From positions 62,001-126,000 of the forward strand of contig NZ_CAJHCP010000009.1 in the NCBI RefSeq assembly GCF_904848625.1: 64,000 nucleotides of DNA, written 5' to 3'. The DNA comes from Paraburkholderia metrosideri (GTDB lineage Bacteria > Pseudomonadota > Gammaproteobacteria > Burkholderiales > Burkholderiaceae). Shown here one piece after another: positions 43,335-52,450 of the stretch. The position numbers and the translations under genes were made by a program. Each line of letters starts with the position of its first letter. Within the stretch, counting starts at the first letter, position 1. A model generated the notes under the pieces. That model had not been told where the DNA came from, did not search any database, and worked only from the letters and a program-made list of their open reading frames with translations.

Positions 43335-45320
43335 ATGTTTGGAAAACTCACGTTAGACGCGATTCCGTATCACGAGCCGATCATCATGGTGACGGCCGGC
43401 GTGATCGGTTTGATTGCAGCCGCTGTGCTCGGGCTGATTACGTATTTCGGCAAATGGCGCTACTTGTGGACCGAGTGGCTCACTTCCGTCGATCACAAAC
43501 GGATTGGCGTGATGTACCTTGTCGTTGCGTTCATCATGTTGGTGCGTGGCTTTGCCGATGCCGTGATGATGCGTGCGCAACTCGCCGTCGCATTGAACAG
43601 CCCGGGCTATCTCCCGCCACATCATTACGACCAGATCTTTACCGCGCATGGCGTCATCATGATCTTCTTCATGGCGATGGCATTCATGGTCGGATTGTTC
43701 AACCTGATCGTCCCATTGCAGATCGGTTCGCGCGACCTGGCATTCCCTTTCCTGAATTCGTTGAGCTTCTGGATGACCGCGATCAGTGCGATCCTGATCA
43801 ACCTCTCTCTCGTGATTGGGGAATTCGCGCAGGTGGGTTGGCTCGCGTATCCGCCGCTGTCCGAATTGCAGTTCAGCCCCGGCGTAGGTGTCGACTATTA
43901 CCTGTGGAGCTTGCAACTCTCCGGTATCGGCACATTGCTCACCGCGGTGAATTTTTTCGTCACTATCGTCAAGATGCGCGCGCCTGGCATGATATGGATG
44001 AAGATGCCGGTGTTCACGTGGACCGCGCTGTGTTCCAACGTGCTGATCCTGGCAACGTTCCCGATTCTCGCAGCCACGCTGGCCTTGCTTGCTCTCGATC
44101 GTTATCTCGGCATGCACTTCTTCACGAACGATGCCGGCGGTAATGCGATGCTGTATCTGAATCTGATCTGGGCATGGGGCCATCCCGAGGTGTACATCCT
44201 GGTGCTGCCCGCGTTCGGTATCTATTCAGAGATCATTGCGACGTTCGCGAAAAAGCCTTTGTTTGGCTACAGGACAATGGTCTACGCATCGTGCGTGATC
44301 ATGGTTCTGTCACTTCTCGTCTGGCTGCACCATTTCTTTACGATGGGTTCCGGTGCCGACGTCAACGCGTTTTTCGGTATCGCGACGATGGTCATTGCGA
44401 TTCCGACCGGTGTGAAGGTGTTCAACTGGCTATTCACCATTTACAAAGGGCGTCTCGAGTTCACCTCGCCTGTGCTGTGGACGATCGGCTTCATGATCAC
44501 CTTCGTCATTGGAGGGATGACCGGAGTGATGATGGCCATTCCTGGCGCGGACTTCGTGCTGCACAACAGTCTTTTCCTGATCGCCCACTTTCACAACGTG
44601 ATTATTGGCGGTGTGGTGTTTGGTTATCTGGCAGGGCTCACGTTCTGGTTTCCGAAGGCATTCGGCTTCAAACTGAATGAGACGCTCGGCAAGCGCGCAT
44701 TCTGGTTCTGGCTGGTGGGCTTTTACTTTGCGTTCATGCCGCTCTATGTACTTGGCTTCATGGGCGCGACGCGCCGCTTGAATCACTACAGCAATCCTGC
44801 ATGGCAGCCCTACATGATCGTCGCCGCATTCGGTGCAGTATTGATCGCGATTGGCGTCGTGCATCAGGTGTTGCAACTGATCGTGAGTATTCGCGATCGC
44901 AATTTGCCGGAAAACCGCGATCTGACCGGCGACCCATGGGATGGACGTACGCTTGAATGGTCGATCAGCTCGCCGCCGCCCGCCTACAACTTCGCCGTCA
45001 TTCCCCACGTGCGGGAGCTGGATGCATTCGCCGATATGAAGGCGCATCCCGACCTCGAAGTGCCGCCGCCGGTCTATCGCGATATCCATATGCCGTCGAA
45101 TACGAGTGCCGGTTTTTTCATCGGCGTGTTCAGCCTGATCGTGGGTTTCTCTGCGGTCTGGCACATCTGGTGGCTCGCTATCGCCGGACTGGTCGGCGTG
45201 TTCGCGACCGTGATCGGCTACAGCTTCGGCAAGAACGAAGGCTATTACATTTCGGCCGATACCGTCCAACGGATCGAAGAGCGACACGCAGCGCGGACCC
45301 TCGCGATGGAGACTGAATGA
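43335..45320 (+). CDS. cyoB: Cytochrome bo3 ubiquinol oxidase subunit I
   Basis: A 661-residue haem-copper oxidase subunit I, matching E. coli CyoB in length (663). WLTSVDHKRIGVMYLVVAF opens helix 1, HGVIMIFFMAMAF holds a low-spin haem His, WAWGHPEVYILVLPAFG has the CuB His cross-linked to Tyr, and the following HH (VWLHHFFTMG) supplies two more CuB ligands. HFHNVIIGG near residue 419 carries the haem ligands. The proton-pumping oxidase takes electrons from ubiquinol. It begins 3 bp after cyoA. Confidence 0.96.
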   Translation: MFGKLTLDAIPYHEPIIMVTAGVIGLIAAAVLGLITYFGKWRYLWTEWLTSVDHKRIGVMYLVVAFIMLVRGFADAVMMRAQLAVALNSPGYLPPHHYDQIFTAHGVIMIFFMAMAFMVGLFNLIVPLQIGSRDLAFPFLNSLSFWMTAISAILINLSLVIGEFAQVGWLAYPPLSELQFSPGVGVDYYLWSLQLSGIGTLLTAVNFFVTIVKMRAPGMIWMKMPVFTWTALCSNVLILATFPILAATLALLALDRYLGMHFFTNDAGGNAMLYLNLIWAWGHPEVYILVLPAFGIYSEIIATFAKKPLFGYRTMVYASCVIMVLSLLVWLHHFFTMGSGADVNAFFGIATMVIAIPTGVKVFNWLFTIYKGRLEFTSPVLWTIGFMITFVIGGMTGVMMAIPGADFVLHNSLFLIAHFHNVIIGGVVFGYLAGLTFWFPKAFGFKLNETLGKRAFWFWLVGFYFAFMPLYVLGFMGATRRLNHYSNPAWQPYMIVAAFGAVLIAIGVVHQVLQLIVSIRDRNLPENRDLTGDPWDGRTLEWSISSPPPAYNFAVIPHVRELDAFADMKAHPDLEVPPPVYRDIHMPSNTSAGFFIGVFSLIVGFSAVWHIWWLAIAGLVGVFATVIGYSFGKNEGYYISADTVQRIEERHAARTLAMETE

Positions 45321-45928
45321 TGTTGCAGAAAACTGCGAGGGCTAGCGCGCACCAGCGCGACTCGGACCATGTCCCGTCACATTCGGTGTTTGGATTCTGG
45401 CTGTACCTGATGACCGACTGCATTGTGTTTGCGTCGCTGTTCGCCGTATTCGCGGTGATGAGTCATCAGTTCGCGGGTGGGCCGTCAGGCAAAGAGCTGT
45501 TCGATATCCCCGGTGTCGCGATGGAAACGGCAGTGCTGCTGCTGAGCAGCATCACATACGGTTTCGCTATGATCGGTGCAAACCGGCGCAAGAAAGGCGT
45601 GCTGATTGGCTGGCTCGCGGTGACGTTCGTGCTCGGCGCGGCGTTCCTCATGATGGAAATGCAGGAGTTTTCGCACCTGATTGCCGCTGGCGCAGGCCCT
45701 AACCGTAGTGCGTTCCTGTCGTCGTTCTTTACGCTAGTCGGCACGCACGGGCTGCACGTCACACTGGGTCTGGTTTGGATGGCGGTGCTCGTCGTTCAGG
45801 CGATCCGCGCACCGGAACTGGGCGAGCGCGAACTTCGCCGGCTGACGTGCCTGAGTCTCTTCTGGCACTTTCTCGACATCGTATGGATCGGTGTCTTTAC
45901 GTTTGTCTATCTGGCGAGTGTGATTTAA
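45317..45928 (+). CDS. cyoC: Cytochrome bo3 ubiquinol oxidase subunit III
   Basis: A 203-residue subunit III with five membrane helices and the CyoC features FGFWLYLMTDCIVFASLFAV, GTHGLHVTLGLVWM and LFWHFLDIVWIGVFTFVYL. The start overlaps cyoB by ATGA; M1 (45317) and M2 (45320) are both possible. It stabilises the oxidase complex. Confidence 0.95.
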   Translation: MMLQKTARASAHQRDSDHVPSHSVFGFWLYLMTDCIVFASLFAVFAVMSHQFAGGPSGKELFDIPGVAMETAVLLLSSITYGFAMIGANRRKKGVLIGWLAVTFVLGAAFLMMEMQEFSHLIAAGAGPNRSAFLSSFFTLVGTHGLHVTLGLVWMAVLVVQAIRAPELGERELRRLTCLSLFWHFLDIVWIGVFTFVYLASVI

Positions 45929-46261
45929 ATGGACCTTCATCATTCTTCTCATGCAGGCGAGAGTCACGGTACAGCCGGCAGTTATATGGTGGGCTTTGTG
46001 CTGTCGGTCATCCTGACGGCAGCGGCGTTTGGCTTTGTCATGACGGGCATGCTGACCGGTCAGCATGCACTGCTGGCAATCTCCGCTTTGGCCGTCGTGC
46101 AGATCGTGGTGCATCTGGTGTTCTTCCTGCACATGAGCACGTCGTCGGCGCAACGCTGGAATGTGATGGCCTTTGGCTTCACGGTCATGACAATGGTGAT
46201 CCTCGTCGGCGGATCGCTGTGGGTCATGCACAACGTCGCGATGAACATGATGTCGCGCTAG
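45929..46261 (+). CDS. cyoD: Cytochrome bo3 ubiquinol oxidase subunit IV
   Basis: A 110-residue subunit IV with three helices and the CyoD pattern GYMVGFVLSVILT-like start, then AVVQIVVHLVFFLHMS and NVMAFGFTVMTMVILVGGSLWVM. The ATG follows the cyoC stop directly. No cyoE (haem O synthase) follows, so that function must be encoded elsewhere. Confidence 0.93.
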   Translation: MDLHHSSHAGESHGTAGSYMVGFVLSVILTAAAFGFVMTGMLTGQHALLAISALAVVQIVVHLVFFLHMSTSSAQRWNVMAFGFTVMTMVILVGGSLWVMHNVAMNMMSR

Positions 46262-46458
46262 TGCTGCTGTTTTGCGGCAACGGCTTTTCGTCTGGAACTG
46301 GTGTGGCAGGCGTTGCGAGTCCGGGACGCCATCCTGCAACGCGGCAGAGTTATCGAAAGACCGCTTTAATGCGTCCCCTGGAATCTGACGATGTTCTGAG
46401 CGTATAGTTGAAGACTAGGGTGTGCGGTCCGGCGCACCCATCAAAACGGGGTGAGCAG

Positions 46459-47334
46459 ATGCTGCGTTCCGATTACGCGAAGCAAGACGTTGGCAATCTG
46501 GTATTGCTTGAGCATGTCAATCTGACGATACCGGATCAGCGGCTTGCCACTGCCTTCTACGTCACAGCTCTCGGGCTGACCCGCGACCCCTATATGATGA
46601 CCGGCGTGACCAATATGTGGATTAACGTGGGTCGTTCGCAGATTCATTTGCCACACGGCGACGCGCAACTGCTACGCGGCCGGGTCGGGGTGATTGTGGG
46701 CGAGAGAGACGCTCTGGTGGCTCGCCTGAGCGCCGCTCGGGCTACGCTCGACGGCACCGCATTCGGCTGGACAGAGCACCAGGACCGCGTGGAAGTCACC
46801 TGTCCCTGGGGGAACAGATACGACTGCCTGCTTCCACATGCGTTGGATGCCGGCGCGCCGTGGGCCGGCCTCGACCTTGGTATCGCCTACGTTCAACTTC
46901 AAATACCGCCGGGTTGCGCTCACAGGATTGCCGCGTTTTATCAACAGGCGTTCAATGCGTCAGTCGACGTGCGAGATGTCGATGGCTCGCGACAAGCCGT
47001 AGTCGCGGTCGGGACGCGCCAACAGATTATTTTTGCCGAGTCGCCTCATGCGGACGCGCAATACGACGGTCATCACATTCAAGTCTACGTGTCGAACTTC
47101 TCGCAGCCCCATGATTGGTTATCCGAGCGGGGGTTGGTGTACGGGCGAGAACCCTATCAATACCGGTTTGCCGACATTGTCGATGTTGAAACGGGCGATG
47201 TGTGTTTCAAGCTTGAACATGAAGTGCGGAGTTTGCGCCATCCGCTTTATGCGCGCCCGTTAGTGAACCGGAATCCGGACCAAAGCAACCAGAACTACAA
47301 AGCGGGCGGAGACTCGCGCTATGGACTGTTTTAG
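46459..47334 (+). CDS. VOC-superfamily protein (two glyoxalase-fold modules)
   Basis: A 291-residue protein with an N-terminal VOC module (LEHVNLTIPDQRLATAFYV, ALGLTRDPYMMTGVTNMWIN, SQIHLPHGD) and a second from about residue 130 (AYVQLQIPPG, AAFYQQAFNASVDV, HHIQVYVSNF, VCFKLEHEVRS). H/E metal-type positions are present in both halves (H in LEHV, E in FKLEHE). VOC enzymes include glyoxalases, extradiol dioxygenases and resistance proteins; which reaction applies here is unknown. ATG 46459 is chosen; the frame from 46408 adds a leader with no clear ribosome site. Confidence 0.78.
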   Translation: MLRSDYAKQDVGNLVLLEHVNLTIPDQRLATAFYVTALGLTRDPYMMTGVTNMWINVGRSQIHLPHGDAQLLRGRVGVIVGERDALVARLSAARATLDGTAFGWTEHQDRVEVTCPWGNRYDCLLPHALDAGAPWAGLDLGIAYVQLQIPPGCAHRIAAFYQQAFNASVDVRDVDGSRQAVVAVGTRQQIIFAESPHADAQYDGHHIQVYVSNFSQPHDWLSERGLVYGREPYQYRFADIVDVETGDVCFKLEHEVRSLRHPLYARPLVNRNPDQSNQNYKAGGDSRYGLF

Positions 47335-47567
47335 GCGAACCGTGAGCAAATCTTCGTGCGGCTAGTCGGCGTGTGCCAGGACGACCGACCGGTCGATCGA
47401 CCGCGAATCGCGAGATTGAGTGCAGCCGGGAGATTGATTGACCAATAGATGCGTGATTCGAAATCAGGGGAGCTGTGCAATGAGAAGCATGCTTCACGCT
47501 CTGATCTCGTCTATTGTCAAAGACGGTAAGAAGATATGTCTTGCTGCGGCGTGAACTAGTCACGTCT

Positions 47568-47589
47568 CAGTTCTAAGTTGAGAACTGAT
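47568..47589. terminator. Hairpin just 3' of the tRNA gene
   Basis: TCAGTTCT, loop AAGTTG, AGAACTGA: a perfect 8 bp stem that begins 11 bases beyond the 3' CCA of tRNA-Leu (minus strand). No T-run is present, so it may be a processing or termination structure. Confidence 0.45.
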
Positions 47590-47600
47590 TGATACATTCT

Positions 47601-47684
47601 GGTGCCGACGGCGAGACTCGAACTCGCACAGCTTTCGCCACTACCCCCTCAAGATAGCGTGTCTACCAATTTCACCACGTCGGC
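47601..47684 (-). tRNA. leuU: tRNA-Leu(GAG)
   Basis: On the minus strand the sequence starts GCCGACGTGGTGAAATTGG and ends in GTCGGCACCA. The acceptor stem GCCGACG/CGTCGGC pairs fully, with A as discriminator and an encoded CCA. The anticodon arm CTATC-TT-GAG-GG-GGTAG gives anticodon GAG (Leu). The long variable arm (GGCGAAAGCTG) is that of class II tRNAs. GTTCGAGTC is the T-loop. Confidence 0.95.
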
Positions 47685-47685
47685 A

Positions 47686-48103
47686 TTGCCTTCATTCCGG
47701 ATGCGCCCGGACGCTTCGTCTCGCCTAGCCCCATTCTTCCAGGGCTTAGACCGTGCTCTGTAACGCTTACGAAAGGGATAACCTGCACGCCGTTCGGCGC
47801 TATTCCCTCAAGATGATGCGTCGACTAATTTCGCTTCCTGAGCAACGGGGCGCCATTGTAACGGCAAAATTCGTTTTTGTGAATATTGCGTGACGGGCGA
47901 TATGTGGTGCGGAAAGGGCCGGGGTTCTTCTTTGATAGTTGCACCCCCTCCAAGGCTTGGGACCCCGTGTTCCAGGGCTTGCGACACAGTGCTATTGTGA
48001 CGATCGCGTTGTCTCAGGTGAAGTGAACCCGTGAGATTAAAGCCTGACGACCGCCGGACAATAATAGCGAACCATACTTCTAACAACAGAGAGCGGGGTA
48101 AGC
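47686..48103. other. Intergenic region upstream of tRNA-Leu and a membrane protein gene
   Basis: Apart from the tRNA-like fragment, no gene is supported in 418 bp. A minus-strand ORF at 47808-48143 has no family resemblance. The divergent promoters of tRNA-Leu and of the gene at 48104 must lie here. Confidence 0.4.
47800..47841 (-). pseudogene. Possible decayed fragment of tRNA-Leu(GAG)
   Basis: The plus-strand string CTATTCCCTCAAGAT (47800-47814) followed by ACTAATTTCGC (47824-47834) matches the anticodon and D-arm of the intact tRNA (CTACCCCCTCAAGAT ... ACCAATTTCAC) in the same order and nearly the same spacing, about 160 bp away. Acceptor and T arms are gone. A degraded copy from duplication or a former element insertion is likely. 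Confidence 0.5.
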
Positions 48104-48895
48104 ATGGGAGCGACAGCATTTTGGGAATGCGTCCGGGACGCATGGACGGACGCTGCCAGATTCATCAGGAAGAGGCCCCTCACTATCGCTGCTGCATTTG
48201 CAATACTGGTTGCCTGCAATGCTATTTCAATCGCGTTGAGTGGCCTGTATGGCCCGATGTCGGCAGGTACCGCATCGAAGCTCCTGCAATGGATCACCAC
48301 ATCTGTGAGGCTGGTGGTCATGCTGTCGCTGTCGATACAGGTTATGCGGGACGTGATGCTCGGGGAGCGTGAATTAACTCCTCGTCGCGTGTTTGGCCGG
48401 GAGTTCTGGCGCTATCTCGGGTTATCGTTTGCCATTGGCGTGGGCTGTATTGTGATAGCCGTGCTGCTGGTAGGCGTCGGCTTTCTTCTGACCCGCTCAT
48501 TCAAAGGCTACTTTGGCGGGGCCGGATTGCAACTCGTCATGTGGAGTGCGATTGCGCTATGCGTTATCAGCTTCGTCGCTACTCGCCTCAGTCTGCTGTT
48601 CTGTCATGTCGCAATCGGGCGCTCGCTGCGCTGGCGGGCGGCGTGGAACGATACGCGCGGCCGCTTCTGGCGAATCATCGTTTCACATGTGCTTGCTGCG
48701 TTGCCGGTTGAGGTCGGTCTGGTCGGGGTGTTCGTTCTCATCCATCTGACGTTAGGAACGAGTGTCAAACTGACACCTCCGTATCTTGCTGCGATGGTTC
48801 TGTCGCTGTTCACTTGCGCCGGGCTGGTGATCGGTGCCACATGTGCGTGCTGGCTATATCGGCGACTGGCGCGGACGCTTCTTGAAGGCCAGTGA
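48104..48895 (+). CDS. Integral membrane protein, unknown function
   Basis: A 263-residue protein with about six membrane helices in three pairs. A cytoplasmic N terminus (WECVRDAWTDAARFIRKRP) and the layout resemble the 'glycerophosphoryl diester phosphodiesterase membrane domain' or DUF975-like membrane proteins, but I cannot place it. Polar loops such as RDVMLGERELTPRRVFGREF and RSLRWRAAWNDTRGRFWRI repeat the pattern basic-acidic-W/F-R, suggesting an internal repeat. Upstream: AGAGCGGGGTAAGC, a weak ribosome site. Confidence 0.7.
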   Translation: MGATAFWECVRDAWTDAARFIRKRPLTIAAAFAILVACNAISIALSGLYGPMSAGTASKLLQWITTSVRLVVMLSLSIQVMRDVMLGERELTPRRVFGREFWRYLGLSFAIGVGCIVIAVLLVGVGFLLTRSFKGYFGGAGLQLVMWSAIALCVISFVATRLSLLFCHVAIGRSLRWRAAWNDTRGRFWRIIVSHVLAALPVEVGLVGVFVLIHLTLGTSVKLTPPYLAAMVLSLFTCAGLVIGATCACWLYRRLARTLLEGQ

Positions 48896-48975
48896 CAACT
48901 GAAACCGGGCGCAGCTAGTGAGCAATCTGTTGGCGGTGCCAGTGCTCGACCGGAAATGAAGCCTGGCGACTTCCA

Positions 48976-49593
48976 CTAAGCCCGGAAAGTCTTCCCCAGT
49001 TCCTGGTCTGCAAGCCGGAAATAATGCCGGAAGTTATAAATAAGCGGCGACCATTTTTCAGCGTCGATATGATCTCCGCCTTTGATAAAGGCTTCGCTCG
49101 CATGCACGCAAAGAATCTCCACTTCTGCTGCTACGCCGCCACCAAGCTCTTCTAGCTTCTCTCCGCCCATCGTATGAATGTGACGCACGCGCGCCTCCAT
49201 TTGCACCGGGCACTCGGTCACGCGGAATGGCTTCACTCGCTCGCTCGCCAGTTGACTAAAGCCGGCTTTGTCGAACTTGCACTTCTCGAAGTGGAACTGA
49301 TCTGCCTTGATATCCGGCACCGGATCTTTGCCAGTCAACGGCGCCAGTTTTTCGACACCCTTCCACATATCGGGGGATGGCAGGTTGATCACGCATTCGG
49401 GATGCCGCGCAAGGTTCTCAGCAGTTTTCGTTTCATCGAGCAGACCGAGCATAAAGGTCCAGCCGAGCGCCCAGAATGACGATATTGGCGCGAGATTGGT
49501 CGTGCCATCTTCATTGAGAGAACTGATTAGCGCGACAGGTGTGCCGAAATAGAGGATCTTCGGTTCGATCGTACGGAATGCGTCTTTAGCCAT
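48976..49593 (-). CDS. Flavin reductase-like domain protein
   Basis: A 205-residue protein of the flavin reductase-like (FMN-binding split barrel) family: ILYFGTPVALISSLNEDGTT, NLAPISSFWALGWTFMLGL, ETKTAENLARHPECVINLP and AEVEILCVHASEAF. Such proteins bind FMN and may reduce it with NAD(P)H. It could in principle feed the LLM monooxygenases of the sulfur island, though it is 24 kb away and in no operon with them. Start ATG 49593 with AAAGGATTTTC upstream. Confidence 0.85.
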   Translation of the reverse strand: MAKDAFRTIEPKILYFGTPVALISSLNEDGTTNLAPISSFWALGWTFMLGLLDETKTAENLARHPECVINLPSPDMWKGVEKLAPLTGKDPVPDIKADQFHFEKCKFDKAGFSQLASERVKPFRVTECPVQMEARVRHIHTMGGEKLEELGGGVAAEVEILCVHASEAFIKGGDHIDAEKWSPLIYNFRHYFRLADQELGKTFRA

Positions 49594-49942
49594 TTTGAAA
49601 ATCCTTTCAGATGGGGACGGTGACCACCGGCTTCCTGTTTTCCATTCTGAATGGTCTCAGCCTCTTGACGTTTCAGGTCGCGCTGAAATGTGCATGCGGG
49701 CGAAAGCTGGGTGCCTGAGATTCCTCCCGATGTGCACGGAGCAAGGCCTATTCCTGCGTGTGTTCACTCGTGACGATTGCATGCCATGCGGCGAGGATCG
49801 CGGCCACGGGCACGGTCGTTGCGCAACTTGACGCAACCCGCCCCCTTGCAATCCGCGCCTGCAGTCCCTCGCGCGAAATCGCAACGGGATGCCACTATGT
49901 AGCGGGCAACGAAAACGAGAAGGCTATTTAAAGGAGTTCGCT
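49594..49942. other. Intergenic region, no supported gene
   Basis: I see nothing coding in 349 bp. It should contain the promoters of the flavin reductase-like gene and of the DUF2945 gene. Confidence 0.4.
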
Positions 49943-50152
49943 ATGCCGACTTTATCCAAAGGCGACAAGGTGCAATGGCAAACGTCACAGGGCCGCACTG
50001 AAGGGACGGTCACGCGTAAGGTGACCGGTACTGCAAAGGCGGGTGGCCACGTTGCGAAGGCGTCACCTCAAGATCCCCAATTCGAAGTGGAAAGCGCGAA
50101 GAGCGGCAAGGCGGCCATTCACAAAGCCGGCGCCCTGAAGAAAGTTCGCTGA
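49943..50152 (+). CDS. DUF2945 / Tudor-like small protein
   Basis: A 69-residue basic protein, MPTLSKGDKVQWQTSQGRTE then GTVTRKVTGT, and EVESAKSGKAAIHKAGALKK. This is the DUF2945 (hypervirulence-associated Tudor-like) pattern, a small SH3-like barrel. AAAGGAGTTCGCT precedes ATG 49943. Role unknown. Confidence 0.83.
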   Translation: MPTLSKGDKVQWQTSQGRTEGTVTRKVTGTAKAGGHVAKASPQDPQFEVESAKSGKAAIHKAGALKKVR

Positions 50153-50215
50153 TGAGGAAACGAGCGTGGCGAAAGCATGTGCGTCACCACGACTCACATA
50201 CAAAACCTGGCGTGC

Positions 50216-50845
50216 TCAGGCTTCCGGATTGCGGTTGGCAAATCTGGGCAGATGCCATCTGAGCCGCAGCGAAGCGAGGCGCAAGCCGACGCACGCAAGC
50301 GTGGCGACCCATGGCGTCCAGGGTCGGGCTACACCAAAGTGTTCGCACGCTACCATCAACGTCGAGCCAAGCAGCGCGGCCGATGCGTAAATCTCTCTTT
50401 GCAGAATAACGGGTACTCGCGCGAGCAGAATGTCGCGCAACGTGCCGCCGCCGACCGCTGTGACCACCCCAAGCAATACCGCCGCCTCGGCATTATGTCC
50501 ATACGTCAGTGCTTTTTGCGCCCCTGAAACGGCAAACAGCCCGAGCCCGATGGCATCGAAGAAAAGCACGGAGTGGCGCAACTTCGTGACCTGCGGGTAC
50601 GCGACGATCACCATCAGTGCAGCACCGACCGATGTGGTCAGATAGCGCCAGTTCGACAGACCGGCGGGCGGTATCGCCCCGACGCACACATCGCGCACGA
50701 TACCGCCGCCGCAGGCCACCACAAACGCGATGGCCAGCACGCCAAACAGGTCCAGATTGCGCTGCTTCGCCGCCACCGCGCCGCTGATCGCAAAGGCGAA
50801 TGTGCCGACCAGGTCGAGCAGCAGAAAAAGAGCGTGTGCGCTCAT
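50216..50845 (-). CDS. TRIC-family (UPF0126/YicG-type) membrane protein
   Basis: A 209-residue membrane protein with about seven helices made of two repeats. Each repeat carries the glycine motif: VVACGGGIVRDVCVG and VTAVGGGTLRDILL. This is the TRIC/UPF0126 signature; prokaryotic members form trimeric cation channels. I start it at ATG 50845, which overlaps the stop of the M20 gene by ATGA, so the two are co-transcribed. Other annotation names are YicG or YadS. Confidence 0.9.
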   Translation of the reverse strand: MSAHALFLLLDLVGTFAFAISGAVAAKQRNLDLFGVLAIAFVVACGGGIVRDVCVGAIPPAGLSNWRYLTTSVGAALMVIVAYPQVTKLRHSVLFFDAIGLGLFAVSGAQKALTYGHNAEAAVLLGVVTAVGGGTLRDILLARVPVILQREIYASAALLGSTLMVACEHFGVARPWTPWVATLACVGLRLASLRLRWHLPRFANRNPEA

Positions 50846-52110
50846 GACGCGGCGTTCTCCTCGCCAAGCCACTCTGCGGCTGCGCCCAGCATCGCGAGCA
50901 AGCCGGTTTTCAACGTGGGATGCAGCGTGGGCGCGAATTTCGGCGAGTGGTTGCTGGGCAGCTGGTTAAGCTGCTTCTTCGCCTTTGCATCGGCATATTG
51001 TTCTGGATCGGTTCCGCCGACGAACCAGAAAACATACGGTACATGCCAGGACCGCCCGAAGATGCTGAAGTCCTCGCTTGCCGCTGCAGGTGGTGCTTCA
51101 TACGCGCGTTCGCCGAACTGCGCGGCGAATGCCTGCGCGACGCGCGCCGTCGCCTCCTTGTCGTTCTCGGTCAGCGGGTAACTGCTCAGCGTGGTGAATT
51201 CAGGCTCTCTCGGCGCGTTGGATGCAACACACTCCGCGCAACAGATCCGCCTGATTGCCGACAACATGTACTCGCGTACATCCTCATCGTAAGTACGCAT
51301 GTTGAGCTTGAGCGTCGCATCGTCGGGGATGATGTTTTCTTTCGTGCCGGCTTGCAGCGATCCGATTGTCAGCACCGCGCTCTCGCTGGGCGCAATTTCG
51401 CGCGACACGATGGTTTGCAGTCGCAACGTGGTGGAGGCTGCCATGATCACCGGATCGACCGACGTTTGCGGTTGCGAGCCGTGGGAACCGCGCCCGAAGA
51501 GCTTGACCTTGAGGCTGTCGCCAGCGGACAGGATAGGGCCGCTGCGATAACCGACAGTACCCGCCTCGCCGACCATCACGTGCTGGCCCAGAATGATGTC
51601 GGGCTTCGGGAAGCGATCCATCATGCCGTCGTCGATCATGCTTTGAGCGCCACGGCCGACTTCTTCGCCGGGCTGAAAGACTGCGAGCACCGTTCCGCTC
51701 CACGTGTCGCGGTGTTGCGCGAGAAGGCGCGCTGCGCCCATCAACCAGGTGACGTGAAGGTCATGTCCGCATGCGTGGGAGACGCCCACCTGAACGCCGT
51801 CCTCGTCTTTCGCGGTGACCGTGCTGGCATAGGGCAGGCCGGTTGCCTCGGCGACCGGCAGCGCGTCCATGTCGGCGCGAAGCATGACCGTCGGACCGTT
51901 GCCGTTGCGCAGCACGCCGACCACGCCGGTGATGCCGACTTCGCGTGTGACCTCGAAGCCCTGAGCGACCAGATAATCAGCCGCGATTTTTGCAGTGCGG
52001 ATTTCCTGCATGGAAAGCTCGGGATGCTGATGCAGGTCTTTGTAGATGGCTTCGAGTTCGGGCAGCAGGGCGTCCGTGTCGGGTATGAGTGCGCTGATCA
52101 GTTGCTTCAT
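50842..52110 (-). CDS. M20-family amidohydrolase (hippurate hydrolase-like)
   Basis: A 422-residue aminoacylase/carboxypeptidase. Metal ligands sit in SHACGHDLHVTW (Cys and His), FQPGEEVGRGAQ (Glu pair) and the late PAAASEDFSIFGR segment. It differs from the ArgE-like protein at 34226 by the CGHD motif, placing it with AbgB/HipO-type amidohydrolases. Its N-acyl amino acid or aminobenzoyl-type substrate is unknown. TGGATCCTCCTG ahead of the start (reading AGGAGGATCC) gives a good ribosome site. Confidence 0.87.
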   Translation of the reverse strand: MKQLISALIPDTDALLPELEAIYKDLHQHPELSMQEIRTAKIAADYLVAQGFEVTREVGITGVVGVLRNGNGPTVMLRADMDALPVAEATGLPYASTVTAKDEDGVQVGVSHACGHDLHVTWLMGAARLLAQHRDTWSGTVLAVFQPGEEVGRGAQSMIDDGMMDRFPKPDIILGQHVMVGEAGTVGYRSGPILSAGDSLKVKLFGRGSHGSQPQTSVDPVIMAASTTLRLQTIVSREIAPSESAVLTIGSLQAGTKENIIPDDATLKLNMRTYDEDVREYMLSAIRRICCAECVASNAPREPEFTTLSSYPLTENDKEATARVAQAFAAQFGERAYEAPPAAASEDFSIFGRSWHVPYVFWFVGGTDPEQYADAKAKKQLNQLPSNHSPKFAPTLHPTLKTGLLAMLGAAAEWLGEENAAS

Positions 52111-52329
52111 GGATCCTCCTGTAACGGCGAGAGAAACTACGCATAGTGTGACGATCGGCCGCCGACGCGATGAAATTTAAGGCGTTGCCTGGCGTGAGTC
52201 AGGATAGCAGCGTGCTCTCCATCGACGGGCAGGCGCGAATGATCAGATCAAATATTTTCTGACGAAATGGGCTTGGCGAGAACAGAGGCACTGTTGCAGA
52301 AGGAAGAAGCGTAGCACTAGTCCCCGGTT

Positions 52330-52356
52330 CATATAGTTGAAACTTGCAACTATATG
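52330..52356. repeat. Perfect 10-bp inverted repeat in an AT-rich gap
   Basis: CATATAGTTG, seven bases AAACTTG, CAACTATATG. It lies in the 474 bp gene-free stretch between the M20 and dgdA stop sides, about 60 bp from the dgdA terminator. It could be an operator for the M20/TRIC operon (start 52110, 220 bp away) or a hairpin. Confidence 0.6.
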
Positions 52357-52415
52357 GGCGCACTTTGCGTTAAAGAGGGCGTCTGACGGAGGTAGGAAGA
52401 ATGGGAAGAAGCGGC

Positions 52416-52450
52416 ATAAAAAGAAGCCGCGGCATGGGCCGCGGCTCTTG
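52416..52450 (-). terminator. Rho-independent terminator of dgdA
   Basis: On the minus strand AGCCGCGGC, a CCAT loop and GCCGCGGCT form a perfect 9 bp GC-rich stem followed by TCTTTTT. It is about 135 bp past the dgdA stop and points the right way. This is the clearest intrinsic terminator in the window. Confidence 0.85.

Noticed and set aside
47808..48143. 111-codon minus-strand frame next to tRNA-Leu
   Set aside because: It covers the promoter region and the first codons of the membrane protein gene, with no recognisable domain.
48976..49593. SsuE, the FMN reductase partner of the SsuD-like enzymes
   Set aside because: The protein is of the split-barrel flavin reductase-like family, not the flavodoxin-like SsuE family, and lies far from the sulfur island; a functional link is possible but unsupported.
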